The translations under genes were made by a program, and so were the position numbers. The notes under the pieces are model-generated. The model searched no databases. It worked only from the letters and a program-made list of their open reading frames with translations, and had not been told where the DNA came from. Positions 28,741 to 38,478 of a stretch of DNA of 64,000 nucleotides are shown here, one piece after another (position 1 is the first letter of the stretch; each line of letters opens with the position of its first letter). The stretch is from an uncultured Collinsella sp. Its GTDB lineage: Bacteria; Actinomycetota; Coriobacteriia; Coriobacteriales; Coriobacteriaceae. The DNA is taken from the NCBI GenBank assembly GCA_900751695.1, contig CAADSS010000011.1, positions 4,858-68,857 on the forward strand, given 5' to 3'.

Positions 28741-29706
28741 ATGGCTCAAAACGCACGTTCCCATCGAAAGCTCAAGATAGCCGGCATCGTTGCACTGGTG
28801 GTTGTCGTTGCGCTGCTCGGATTTGCCGGCAACTTCCTGTTTGACTTCGCGCTGAATCCCCGCGCGCCATACACCATGAAGATGATGCAGGATAGCAAGA
28901 ACGACAAAGAAGGTGAGCAGCCGGATGCCGAGGATACCGAGGCGCGGGCATGGTTTAAAGAGAACCGCGAGAGCAGGAGCCTCACCGCGGACGACGGGAC
29001 CGAGCTTGCCGCCTGGTATTTTGCTGCGTCGGAGAGCACGCACGACTACGCCGTCTGCCTGCATGGATATACCAACGAGCCCATCGGTATGGCCCGATAC
29101 GTCAAGCGATTCCACGACCGCGGCATGAACGTACTCGCGCCCGCCGCGCGCGCCCACGAGCGCTCCGGCGGCGACTATATCGGCATGGGCTGGCCCGAGC
29201 GGCTCGATGTCGTCGCATGGATCGAGCAAATCGTTCAGGCTGACCCCGAGGCACGCATCCTGGTCTTTGGCGAGTCGATGGGTGCGGCAACCGCCATGAA
29301 CGTCGCGGGGGAACCTCTGCCCGCAAACGTGAAATGCATTATCGAGGACTGCGGTTATACGAGTGTTTGGGACGAGTTTTCTCTGCAGCTCAAGAACGTG
29401 TTCGGCTTGCCCAGCTTTCCCTTGCTCGATGTAGCAAACTTGGTATGCAACGTGCGCGCGGGCTACGACTTTCATAAGGCGAGCAGCGTGGAGCAACTCA
29501 AACACGCGACGGTTCCCATGCTGTTTATCCACGGCGACCAGGACACTTTTGTGCCGTACAGCATGCTCGACCAAAACTACGACGCGTGCGCCAGCAAGGT
29601 CAAGCAAAAGCTCACTATCCATGGCGCCACCCACGCCAAGAGCGCGCAGGTCGACCCCGAACTCTACTGGAACACGGTCGACAACTTCCTCGACGAGTAT
29701 TTTTAG
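28741..29706 (+). CDS. Alpha/beta hydrolase, membrane-anchored
   Basis: A 321-residue serine hydrolase with an N-terminal membrane anchor (residues ~12-35, IAGIVALVVVVALLGFAG) placing the domain outside the cell. The nucleophile elbow is GESMG (S179), the acid lies in HGDQDTFVP and the base in HGATHAKS. The oxyanion segment CLHGYTNEP is typical of the BAAT/dipeptidyl-type or thermophilic-esterase-like group (YfhR/Bem46). It is monocistronic with its own regulated-looking promoter and a strong terminator. The substrate is unknown. Confidence 0.92.
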   Translation: MAQNARSHRKLKIAGIVALVVVVALLGFAGNFLFDFALNPRAPYTMKMMQDSKNDKEGEQPDAEDTEARAWFKENRESRSLTADDGTELAAWYFAASESTHDYAVCLHGYTNEPIGMARYVKRFHDRGMNVLAPAARAHERSGGDYIGMGWPERLDVVAWIEQIVQADPEARILVFGESMGAATAMNVAGEPLPANVKCIIEDCGYTSVWDEFSLQLKNVFGLPSFPLLDVANLVCNVRAGYDFHKASSVEQLKHATVPMLFIHGDQDTFVPYSMLDQNYDACASKVKQKLTIHGATHAKSAQVDPELYWNTVDNFLDEYF

Positions 29707-29783
29707 GCAAAAAGCAACGTCTGGGGTTTTGTTGCCAAAAAACGGTTTGTGGTCGGCGGGATTCGATTTTTCGCCGCACTTCC

Positions 29784-29824
29784 AAAAAGCCGCCCGTGAG
29801 CGCTGTGCTCACGGGCGGCTTTTG
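29784..29824. terminator. Bidirectional terminator between the hydrolase and DUF362 genes
   Basis: AAAAAGCCGCCCGTGAG and CTCACGGGCGGCTTTT form a long GC stem with A and T runs on both sides, between convergent genes. Confidence 0.93.
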
Positions 29825-29870
29825 CTCAACTAACGCTACAAAGGCGCTTATTTTGTCCAATAGCTAGGCG

Positions 29871-31076
29871 CTACTTGACCTCGATGAGCTCATACTCGCT
29901 CGTGCCCAGGCCAATCTTCTCGGCGTGCGCGATGCACACGCGCCAGTCGGTGTCGGGATGCGTGATGCAGAAGGGATCCTTGGCCTGCTCGCCCTCCAGA
30001 TACTCGTGGTTGTGCTCCATCTTGGCCGCGCTATCGGTGAGCTCGGTGTTGGGCAGCGGCTCGGATGCCATGACGGCATCGGCGCAGGCCTGGTCAATGG
30101 CGACCGGGTCGAAGCTCGCGAACATGCCGATATCGTTGACGATAGGCGTGTCGTTTTCGGGATGGCAATCGCAGTTGGGGCTGATGTCCATGGCAAGCGA
30201 GATGTGGAAGCTCGGGCGGCCGTCGACGACGGCCTTCGTATACTCGGCGATCTTGCAGTTGAGCACGTCGGCCGCGGCCTCATAGCCGGGCTTGATGCAG
30301 TCCTGGTTGCATGCCGCAATGCAGCGTCCGCAGCCCACGCAGCGATCGTGGTCGATGGCAGCCACGTGCACCGTGCGAGTGTTGCCGTTGGCAAGCTCGC
30401 GCTCGCGGGTATCGTCAAACGAGATGGCGTTGTGCGCACAGATCTTTTCGCAGGCATGGCAGCCAACGCAGTGCTCGGTCGCGACGTTCGGCTTGCCGGC
30501 GGCATGCTGCTCCATCTTGCCGGCACGGCTGCCGCCTCCCATGCCCAGGTTCTTCATGGCGCCGCCAAAACCGGCCTGCTCATGGCCCTTAAAGTGGGTG
30601 AGGCTGATCACGATATCGGCATCCATGAGCGCCTGACCGATCTTGGCCTCGTGCACGTACTCGCCGCCCTCGACCGGGACGAGCGCCTCGTCGGTGCCCT
30701 TGAGGCCGTCGGCGATGATGATCTGGCAACCCGTGGCATACGGGGTAAAGCCGTTCTGGTAGGCGGTGTCGATGTGCTCGAGCGCGTTTTTGCGGCTACC
30801 GACATAGAGCGTGTTGCAGTCGGTGAGGAAGGGCTTGCCGCCCAGCTCCTTCACCACGTCGGCGACGGCGCGAGCGTAGTTGGGGCGCAAAAAGCTCAGG
30901 TTGCCCAGCTCGCCAAAGTGAATCTTAATGGCGACGAACTTGTTCTCAAAGTCGATCTGCTCAATACCGGCGTGACGGATGAGGCGCTTGAGCTTGTCGA
31001 GCTGGCTCTCGCGAGCATGCGTGCGCAGGTTTGTGAAGTACACCTTAGCGGGTGCTGCGGGTGCAGTTGCGGTCAT
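29871..31076 (-). CDS. DUF362-domain ferredoxin-type protein
   Basis: A 401-residue iron-sulfur protein. The DUF362 domain is split around two 4Fe-4S motifs: CVGCHACEKIC and CVGCGRCIAAC (about residues 205-255), each followed by a remote Cys. GGAMKNLGMGGGSRAGKM is a conserved family block. Such proteins are thought to carry electrons in anaerobes; the partner is unknown. ATG at 31076 follows AGGGGATATATCT. It is monocistronic. Confidence 0.92.
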   Translation of the reverse strand: MTATAPAAPAKVYFTNLRTHARESQLDKLKRLIRHAGIEQIDFENKFVAIKIHFGELGNLSFLRPNYARAVADVVKELGGKPFLTDCNTLYVGSRKNALEHIDTAYQNGFTPYATGCQIIIADGLKGTDEALVPVEGGEYVHEAKIGQALMDADIVISLTHFKGHEQAGFGGAMKNLGMGGGSRAGKMEQHAAGKPNVATEHCVGCHACEKICAHNAISFDDTRERELANGNTRTVHVAAIDHDRCVGCGRCIAACNQDCIKPGYEAAADVLNCKIAEYTKAVVDGRPSFHISLAMDISPNCDCHPENDTPIVNDIGMFASFDPVAIDQACADAVMASEPLPNTELTDSAAKMEHNHEYLEGEQAKDPFCITHPDTDWRVCIAHAEKIGLGTSEYELIEVK

Positions 31077-31158
31077 AGATATATCCCCTCGGTCTATATG
31101 GCGTTACAGACATAGAGGATGGTACCAGTTAAAGCAGAGTTAAAGTCAAGTACGGAAC

Positions 31159-31290
31159 CTAGTCGTTGGGAACGTTCTTAAATGACCAGTCGCAAGGGAC
31201 ACTCTTTCGCCGCCCGGCAGTTGGGGACGTTCCTTTCCTGCCGGCCGGCGAGCCGACGAATGGCAAGGACTGTCCCCGATGGCTACTCCT
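31159..31290. repeat. Dispersed repeat, GGGGACGTTC family
   Basis: This stretch (ACGTTCTTAAATGAC, GGGACACTCTTTCGCC, CCGGCAGTTGGGGACG, then CCGGC inverted units) matches 34770-34900 over most of its length. The two copies flank the two-gene ABC operon. Shorter relatives lie at 22738-22775 and 18862-18895. There is no coding frame. Confidence 0.8.
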
Positions 31291-33949
31291 GCACTTTGAG
31301 GGCTTCGGCCAGACTGACGCGCTTGATGGAGCGCGTGTGCAGCAGCGCCACGACCAGGTAGGTCGCAAAGCCGATTCCTGCGCACGCCGCCATGGACCAA
31401 GCGGGCACGTAGATCTCGATATTGCCGTTGTAGACGAGCAGCATCGAGCGGAAGATGGCCGTGAGCGAGCCGATGATCACGGGCAGGCTCAGCACGAGCG
31501 ACGCCGCCACGCACAGCGTGATCGAGCGGATGTACAGACGCGAGATCTCGCCATCGCGATAGCCAAAGACCTTCATGTAGCTAATCGAACGGGCGCTGTG
31601 GTCGATCACAGCCTTGGTCAGCAGGTACATAAACAGCAGAAAGATGAACACCGCGAGCCCGACCATCATGCCGATCATTTTGCTCATCATGCCGATGAAC
31701 TGGTCGCCCACGGCACGCATGTCGTCGGGCGTGGTGTCGCCGGCAAAGTAACGAGCATCGAGGTTGAGCTTCTCGTCGCTCACATAGCCGTTAAAGTAGG
31801 CGGCGTCGTTGCCGAACAGCTCGTTAAAGTCGTCGATGCTCATATAGACATTCATATCCGACTTAGAGCCCCAAACGCAGTCCTTGCCCACGTACTCAAA
31901 GGAATAATTCTTGCCCTCGTACTTGTCGCGAAGCTTAACCTTCTGACCCTCGCTCCAGCCAAACTTGTCGAGCAAGCCACCGCCAAAGACGACGCGTCCG
32001 TTGCCGACGTTGAGGTCTTTCCAATAGCGCGAATCGGATGAAATGCCGTAGACGGAAATCGTCTCCTCGCCATTTCCATCGCCGCGGTCGTATTGCAGCT
32101 GGTAAACGGCGTATTTCTCGGCCTGTGCGATTGCGCCCGCGCCGTTATCGGTCGTATTGACCGGGTGGATATCGTCGTTGTCAGTGTCGATCTTAGAGGC
32201 CTTGCCGATCAGGTCGATAGTCTCATCGCGGTCGCAGCCGAGAGCGTCGGCAAGGTCATCGAGGCGCGCATAAAGCGCATCCTTCTTGTCCTGGACCTTG
32301 GCAAGCGCATCCTGCGCTGCGGTCAGGCTCTCGGCAGACGGAGATGCGGTCGCGGCATCGGCTGCCGCCTGCGCCGCATCGGCCGCGTCGTCAAGCTCGT
32401 CATCGGCATCCTGAGCGGCGGAAAGCAGCGCGCCGTCCACCGACTGCAAGCGCTCGAGTGCCGACCACTGCTCACGTTCCTCGGCGGTGCCCTCAAGCTC
32501 CAGCGGCGCCTTGAGCGTGTACTGGTACTCGGCGACCAGGCTCGTCTCGAGGTTATCCGCGTAGTGCGTCATCGTGGGCAGAATCGCCAGGCCAAAGAGC
32601 AGCAGCAGCGACGCAAACGCAATACCTACGAAGAGCGTGGCGAAGTTGCCCAGGTTGCGCAGGAAAATACGCAGGCGGAAGCGCGAGACAAAACCCACGC
32701 GCTCCGGCAGCTGCAGGCCGCGCTTGGTGCCAGATTTGCCGCTCGCCTCGTGACGAAGGAACTGCAACGGCGTCTTGTCCATCTTGCGAAGCAGGCCCAC
32801 CAGCGTGATGAGAATGAGCGCAGCGGCGGGAACCACGGCGCACTTCACAAAGATCCCCCAGCTCCAGTACACCTGGAAGGGAGGCAGGCTGTACGAACCG
32901 TAATAGAGGCTGCGCATGGGCTCGGTAAAGAACACAACGCCGAGCGCGGTGCCCAAAAGCGCCGCGATCACGCCCACGGTAGCGGGAAGCGCAAGGTAGT
33001 GCAGGACGATCTCGCGTCGACGATAGCCGCTGGCGAGCAGCGTGCCGATGATGGCGCTCTCCTCCTCGATGGTGGCGTCGGTAAGGACCACAAAGACGAA
33101 CGCCATGATCACGATGATGATGTCGAGCAGCGTCATCCACATCATGGAGTCGCCGTCTACGTCGTCGCGCGCATAGCCAATGCCCTGGTTGGAATCGGCA
33201 TCGATCAGATCGTCCACGCGCGCATCGGCGTCGGTCAGCGCCTCGACCATATCCTGCTCCGCATCGATGCGATCCGCGGTGGGGAGGTCGCGATCGGCAA
33301 AGGTAAAGGAGTAGGTGTAGGCGGGCGCGCCGCCGGCATCCTCGAGCGCGGCAAAGCCGGCATCGGTGACCTCGGCCACGCCATAAGTGATGGTGTTCAC
33401 CGTAAAGTCCGAATTGTTGAGGAACAGCGCCTGGCTATCGGGCTGGGTCATGATGCCGCAGATGGTGTAGGTGCGGCCCTCAAGCTCGACCTTATCGCCC
33501 ACGGACAGGTTGTTATTGGTGGCGAAGACACGGTCGATCGCCACTTCATCGTCCGTTTTGGGCTCCTTGCCCTCACAGTAGGACGCGATATCGACCTTGG
33601 TGCGGTGCGCATAGGTGCGCAGCGTGCGCTTGGTGCCGTCGTCGCCAGCGGTCTTTTTGATGATGGCGTCGATGGAGAAATTCTTGTAGAGCGTGACGCC
33701 GCCGACGTCGCCGGCTGCATCCTCGGCGGCCTTGAGTTGATCGTCGGTAGCCTCGAAGGAGGTGGTCACGCGGCCGTCCTCAATCGTGTACGCATCGCGC
33801 ATGTCGTCGATAAGGCAACCGATAGAATGCGCTGCGAGCAAAAAGCCCGAGGTGAGAGCGATGCTTCCGCACATAAGAAGAAAGATGCCCAGGTACTTGC
33901 CGATATTGCGGCGCAGCTCGCGCGGGAGACGTTTTGCGAGAGGTGTCAT
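31283..33949 (-). CDS. ABC transporter permease, FtsX/MacB type
   Basis: An 888-residue permease with FtsX-like folds: one N-terminal helix (~20-42), a large extracytoplasmic domain, three central helices (~275-400), another helix near 445, a second extracytoplasmic domain with an Ala/Asp-rich coiled-coil stretch (~500-580), and three C-terminal helices. It should work with the ATPase encoded 8 bp upstream, exporting lipids, lipoproteins or antimicrobial peptides. The start at 33949 lies 8 bp after that stop behind AGGCGG. Confidence 0.92.
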   Translation of the reverse strand: MTPLAKRLPRELRRNIGKYLGIFLLMCGSIALTSGFLLAAHSIGCLIDDMRDAYTIEDGRVTTSFEATDDQLKAAEDAAGDVGGVTLYKNFSIDAIIKKTAGDDGTKRTLRTYAHRTKVDIASYCEGKEPKTDDEVAIDRVFATNNNLSVGDKVELEGRTYTICGIMTQPDSQALFLNNSDFTVNTITYGVAEVTDAGFAALEDAGGAPAYTYSFTFADRDLPTADRIDAEQDMVEALTDADARVDDLIDADSNQGIGYARDDVDGDSMMWMTLLDIIIVIMAFVFVVLTDATIEEESAIIGTLLASGYRRREIVLHYLALPATVGVIAALLGTALGVVFFTEPMRSLYYGSYSLPPFQVYWSWGIFVKCAVVPAAALILITLVGLLRKMDKTPLQFLRHEASGKSGTKRGLQLPERVGFVSRFRLRIFLRNLGNFATLFVGIAFASLLLLFGLAILPTMTHYADNLETSLVAEYQYTLKAPLELEGTAEEREQWSALERLQSVDGALLSAAQDADDELDDAADAAQAAADAATASPSAESLTAAQDALAKVQDKKDALYARLDDLADALGCDRDETIDLIGKASKIDTDNDDIHPVNTTDNGAGAIAQAEKYAVYQLQYDRGDGNGEETISVYGISSDSRYWKDLNVGNGRVVFGGGLLDKFGWSEGQKVKLRDKYEGKNYSFEYVGKDCVWGSKSDMNVYMSIDDFNELFGNDAAYFNGYVSDEKLNLDARYFAGDTTPDDMRAVGDQFIGMMSKMIGMMVGLAVFIFLLFMYLLTKAVIDHSARSISYMKVFGYRDGEISRLYIRSITLCVAASLVLSLPVIIGSLTAIFRSMLLVYNGNIEIYVPAWSMAACAGIGFATYLVVALLHTRSIKRVSLAEALKVQE

Positions 33950-33957
33950 GGCGCCGC

Positions 33958-34671
<714 letters not shown>

Positions 34672-34769
34672 GGTATCCCCCGTTGTTAGCCTCGTACTAC
34701 TTTATGAACGTAATAGTAAACCTTGGCGAACTATTTTGGGGCGAGAGTGGGGATTTGTTTCAAGACTAG

Positions 34770-34948
34770 TCATTGGGGACGTTCTTAAATGACTAGCTGT
34801 TGGGGACACTCTTTCGCCACCCGGCAGTTAGGGACGTTCCCTTTCTGCCGGCAGCTGGGGACAGTCCTTAGCAAGCCGGCGGTTCGGCAAAGACTGTCCC
34901 CAATGACTAGTCGTTTAAGTCCGTCCCCAATGAGTACCCAATGACTAG
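34770..34948. repeat. Dispersed repeat, GGGGACGTTC family (longer copy)
   Basis: This contains ATTGGGGACGTTCTTAAATG, GGGGACACTCTTTCGCCACC, CCGGCAGTTAGGGACGTTCC, GGGGACAGTCCTTAGC, and inverted GACTGTCCCCAATGACTAG units. It reaches to within a few bases of the stop codon of the ABC-2 permease gene. It matches 31159-31290 on the other side of the FtsX-type operon. Confidence 0.8.
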
Positions 34949-34952
34949 GTGG

Positions 34953-36158
34953 CTAGGCGTGGGATTTGGTGCGTGCGAGGGCTAGGCCTACGGCGGCGAT
35001 GGCCGCGGCAAAGAGCACCGTGACGCCCAGGTCGCAGGCGATGTCGCCCAGCACGGTGGACGTCAGGTCCGCGGCGAGCGCCTTGCCGATCGCGTCGTTC
35101 ACCCAATACGTCGGCACAAAATGCGCCGCGGTCTGCACGTCCGAGCCCATGAGCGACAGCGGCATCCAGGCGCCGCCCAAAAACGTCATGAGCATGCCGA
35201 GTAAGTTGCCCACGCCGTTGAGCAGCTCCTCGCGCGCGCCCAAGCTCGACAGCGTAAAGCCAACGGCCAGCGGCGTGCACGCCAGGGCAAACGTCACCGC
35301 CAGCGCCAGACACACACGACCCGCGCCGACCTCGGCAACCGCGCCGGCAAAGCCCACGACGCCCATCATGCTCGACACGAGCCAAATGCAGACGGTGAGC
35401 ACGGCGGCGGCCGCAAACACGGCAAGCGAACGCTGACGCTCGGAGACCGGGCTGGCATCCATGCGGCGCACGCGCTCGGGCTCGTTCATGCCCGAGAACA
35501 CCAGCCCCACCGACACGATGACCGACGAGATAATCGCATACGCGCCAAAGTTGAAATACGACTCGAGCGTGGCAGCAGCAGCCGAGTCGACCTTGACCCG
35601 CTCGATCTGGACCTCCGCGCGCTTTGCAGCGGCATGCTCGGCGGCCTTGGCAACGTCGCCGTTAGAAGCAGCGGGCTCAAGCGCCGCCGCAGCGCCCGCG
35701 AGCGAGATCCAGCGCGAGGCCTCGGCAGACGACAGCGCCGCCGCCATGGTGCCGGCACCGTAGGTCACATCGAGCTTGGGCAGGGACTCCCCCGCGCGGG
35801 CAGCCGCGACCAGGTCGTCCTCGAACCCCTCCGGGATAAAGAACACGCAGTCGGCGCTGCCCTTGGCGCTGTTGCTCTTGGAGAGCGCGTCCGCAAGGTC
35901 GTACGTGTCATCGCCGACGCCCGTGACCAGGTCAAACCGCGAACCTAGGTGCTTGGTGAGCGCACGTGAAAGATCACTGCCATCGCGGTCGACCACGATC
36001 ACGTTGGCGTCGTAGGGCTTGTACTCGGTGAGCTGCGACGAGTTCCAGCTCACCGATGCCGCGATGAATACGCCCATCAGCGAAATGAACACCGTGTAGA
36101 TGAGCAGGTAGAACGGGTGAGCGAGCGCCATGCGAAGCGCGGTCTTAAAGGTGCTCAT
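34953..36158 (-). CDS. ABC-2 type permease (second subunit)
   Basis: A 401-residue membrane protein with the ABC-2 exporter layout: an N-terminal helix (~17-40), a large outer domain to ~215, then five helices. ATG at 36158 follows AAGGAGCCGCT and overlaps the end of the other permease gene by 14 bp. It is the last gene of the ATPase-permease-permease operon. Such systems export drugs, peptides or polymers. It is a paralogue of the neighbouring permease in layout. Confidence 0.9.
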   Translation of the reverse strand: MSTFKTALRMALAHPFYLLIYTVFISLMGVFIAASVSWNSSQLTEYKPYDANVIVVDRDGSDLSRALTKHLGSRFDLVTGVGDDTYDLADALSKSNSAKGSADCVFFIPEGFEDDLVAAARAGESLPKLDVTYGAGTMAAALSSAEASRWISLAGAAAALEPAASNGDVAKAAEHAAAKRAEVQIERVKVDSAAAATLESYFNFGAYAIISSVIVSVGLVFSGMNEPERVRRMDASPVSERQRSLAVFAAAAVLTVCIWLVSSMMGVVGFAGAVAEVGAGRVCLALAVTFALACTPLAVGFTLSSLGAREELLNGVGNLLGMLMTFLGGAWMPLSLMGSDVQTAAHFVPTYWVNDAIGKALAADLTSTVLGDIACDLGVTVLFAAAIAAVGLALARTKSHA

Positions 36159-37332
36159 AGCGGCTCCTTCCAAAGATCAGCGTGGCGGCGGCAACGAACA
36201 GGAGTGCCATGAGGACCAGTGCGCCGGCGCGAACGGCAAAAGGATCCAGGTCCTCAAAGAAATACAGGCGGTTGAACATGTCGCAGATGAGCTTGACGGG
36301 GTTGAGCCAGCACTCGGCCGGACAGGCGCGGGCGACGTCATCGGCAAGCGCCATCGCCGGTTCGCCGTAGAGCCCAGCGAACAAAGCGCACGTGGTGGCA
36401 AAGCCTGTGAGGATGCCCGACTTGGATGCCTTGCCGCCCTTAACGGGAAGCGTGCCCACAAAGAGTCCCAAGCCCGTGGCGGCAAGCGCGGAAGCGGCAC
36501 CGCCCACCAGACACAGCCCCTCGCGCCCGCCAAAGTCGACGCCCACAACCAGGCGCACGTAGCCGATCGCGATCGCCATCGAGGCAAAGGAGACCAGCCA
36601 CGAGCCCACAAAGATACCGGCCAGCGACGCCGTTTTGGAAAGACCGCCCGCGCAGCGGCGCGCGCCAAGGCCCGACAGATTGAGCTGCAGATCGACGACG
36701 CTCAAGGCGGCAAACTCCGCAGACATCATCGCGACCAGGCCAAAGAGCGCGTAATAGTAGATGACCGTGCCATCGGGCGTGGTGCGTGTCAGGCTTACGC
36801 GGCGGGTGCCGCCCTCGAGCGACAGGGCGCGCGCAACCGCCTCCGGGTCGGCGAGCGCCGCCGGGTTGTCCTGGGCAATCTGAGACATGAGCTCGGCATT
36901 TTGTGTATACGAGCTTGCCACCGTTTCCAGGATGCTGCGATCGGTGAGCACCGATGATGCGCGCGAGCTGTCGTAGCTCGATAGCAGCGTGAGCTTGGGT
37001 ACGCCTGCGTCGTCGACCGTATAGATGCCCGCAACCTCGCCGGCCTCGAGCGCTTTGCGCGCGGCAGCTAAGTCTTCGTACTCGCTCACATCGAGCAGCT
37101 GATTCTCGCCCTCCTTGGCAAGCGAAGTCGCCACGTCCTTAAAGGACGAAGCGCCCCAGGCCTCATCCGCTACGACGGCCACTGGCACCGGGTCGACCGT
37201 GCCGTCGGAGCTGAGGTTCGCAAACATAAACATAAACATCGTGGAAAGCGCGATGGGAAAGAGAGCGCCCCAAACCCACGTGCTCGGCCGGCGCAGCAGC
37301 GTCTTGACCGTAATGATAATGGTGTTGAACAT
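36145..37332 (-). CDS. ABC-2 type permease (first subunit)
   Basis: A 395-residue permease with an N-terminal helix (TWVWGALFPIALSTMFMFMF), an outer domain of ~170 residues and five to six C-terminal helices. It pairs with the second permease and the ATPase encoded upstream. ATG at 37332 follows GGGGGCGGCC. The substrate is unknown. Confidence 0.9.
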   Translation of the reverse strand: MFNTIIITVKTLLRRPSTWVWGALFPIALSTMFMFMFANLSSDGTVDPVPVAVVADEAWGASSFKDVATSLAKEGENQLLDVSEYEDLAAARKALEAGEVAGIYTVDDAGVPKLTLLSSYDSSRASSVLTDRSILETVASSYTQNAELMSQIAQDNPAALADPEAVARALSLEGGTRRVSLTRTTPDGTVIYYYALFGLVAMMSAEFAALSVVDLQLNLSGLGARRCAGGLSKTASLAGIFVGSWLVSFASMAIAIGYVRLVVGVDFGGREGLCLVGGAASALAATGLGLFVGTLPVKGGKASKSGILTGFATTCALFAGLYGEPAMALADDVARACPAECWLNPVKLICDMFNRLYFFEDLDPFAVRAGALVLMALLFVAAATLIFGRSRYEHL

Positions 37333-37341
37333 GGCCGCCCC

Positions 37342-38280
37342 CTAGTCGCGCAGCTCGCGGCCGGTGATCTCGAGGAACACGTCGTTGAGGGTCGGTGGCT
37401 CGCTCCACACGCGGCCGAGCGCAACGTCGGCAGCGCGCAGCGTGTCGAGGATGTCGACCAGATTGTGCGGACTCGTCTCGCAGGTGCAGACGAGCTCGCC
37501 GCCGGACAGCTCGACGCTGAGCACGTGCTCGAGGGCGCGCAGCCGCTCGACCGTGGCTGGCTCGACGGCGCCCACCTCGACGGTCACGCGCTCGCCCATC
37601 TGAATCATGCGTTTGAGCTCGTCGTTGGTGCCCTGCGCCAGCACGCGGCCGCCGTCCATGATCATGATGCGGCTGCAGATCTGCTCGACTTCCTCCATGT
37701 AATGGCTGGTATACACCACCGTGGCGCCCTCGTCGCGCAGGCGGCAGATGCCCTCCAGGATGGCGTTGCGGCTCTGCGGGTCGACCGCCACCGTGGGCTC
37801 GTCAAAAAAGATGAGCTCGGGCTTGTGCGCGATGCCGCAGGCGATGTTGAGGCGTCGCGCCAGGCCGCCCGAGAGCTTGCCGGGGCGGAACTTGGCAAAG
37901 TCGCCCAGGCCGACAAAGTCGATGGCCTCGTCGACCAGCGCGCGGCGGCGCTTGCGGTCGTTGACGTAGAGGCTGCAGAAATAGTCGATGTTCTCGCGCA
38001 CCGTGAGCTCGTCGAATACCGCCACCTGCTGCGGCACCACGCCGATGCGGCGCTTGAGGTCGTAGCGGGCGGGCGTCATGGGTTCGCCGAACAGCTCGAT
38101 GGTGCCTTTGTCGTAGGCAAGCAGCTGCAAAATGCAGTTGATGGACGTGGTCTTGCCCGAGCCGTTGGGGCCCAGCAGGCCAAAGATCTCGCCGGGGGCG
38201 ATGCTCAGGTTAAAGTGGTCGAGCGCAATAAGGTCGTCATAGCGCTTGACGAGGTTTTCGACGTGAACGATGTCTGTCAT
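37342..38280 (-). CDS. ABC-2 exporter ATP-binding protein (DrrA/CcmA-like)
   Basis: A 312-residue ATPase: Walker A GPNGSGKT, signature LSGGLARRLNIACGIA, Walker B LIFFDEP, and a C-terminal extension (about 225-312) typical of drug-export ATPases. It is first gene of the three-gene operon and is divergent from a two-component system, a common arrangement for antibiotic- or peptide-resistance exporters controlled by that system. The start at 38280 (MTDIVHVENLVKRY) is chosen by alignment; GGAAGG lies about 11 nt upstream. Confidence 0.93.
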   Translation of the reverse strand: MTDIVHVENLVKRYDDLIALDHFNLSIAPGEIFGLLGPNGSGKTTSINCILQLLAYDKGTIELFGEPMTPARYDLKRRIGVVPQQVAVFDELTVRENIDYFCSLYVNDRKRRRALVDEAIDFVGLGDFAKFRPGKLSGGLARRLNIACGIAHKPELIFFDEPTVAVDPQSRNAILEGICRLRDEGATVVYTSHYMEEVEQICSRIMIMDGGRVLAQGTNDELKRMIQMGERVTVEVGAVEPATVERLRALEHVLSVELSGGELVCTCETSPHNLVDILDTLRAADVALGRVWSEPPTLNDVFLEITGRELRD

Positions 38281-38466
38281 GAGGCGGCCCTTCCGTTGAT
38301 TGCGGCCCGGTACGATTGCATCATCGCAGGAGCCGCCGGCGCGCACCAGTGAGCTTTGTCACGAGTGCGGGGTCTTTGTCGTGCGGCCTGCCGACGCCCC
38401 CGCTTTGCTGCGCGGGAGGAATGTCACGGTTGCGCAGGCGGCCCCTCCACCATGCGCGGCTTCGCG

Positions 38467-38472
38467 TACAAT
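38467..38472 (+). promoter_or_regulatory. -10 box of the two-component operon; predicted leaderless start
   Basis: TACAAT ends 6 nt before the ATG at 38479, which would put the transcription start on or next to the start codon. No Shine-Dalgarno sequence is present. No convincing -35 box is seen. Confidence 0.5.
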
Positions 38473-38478
38473 ACCCGT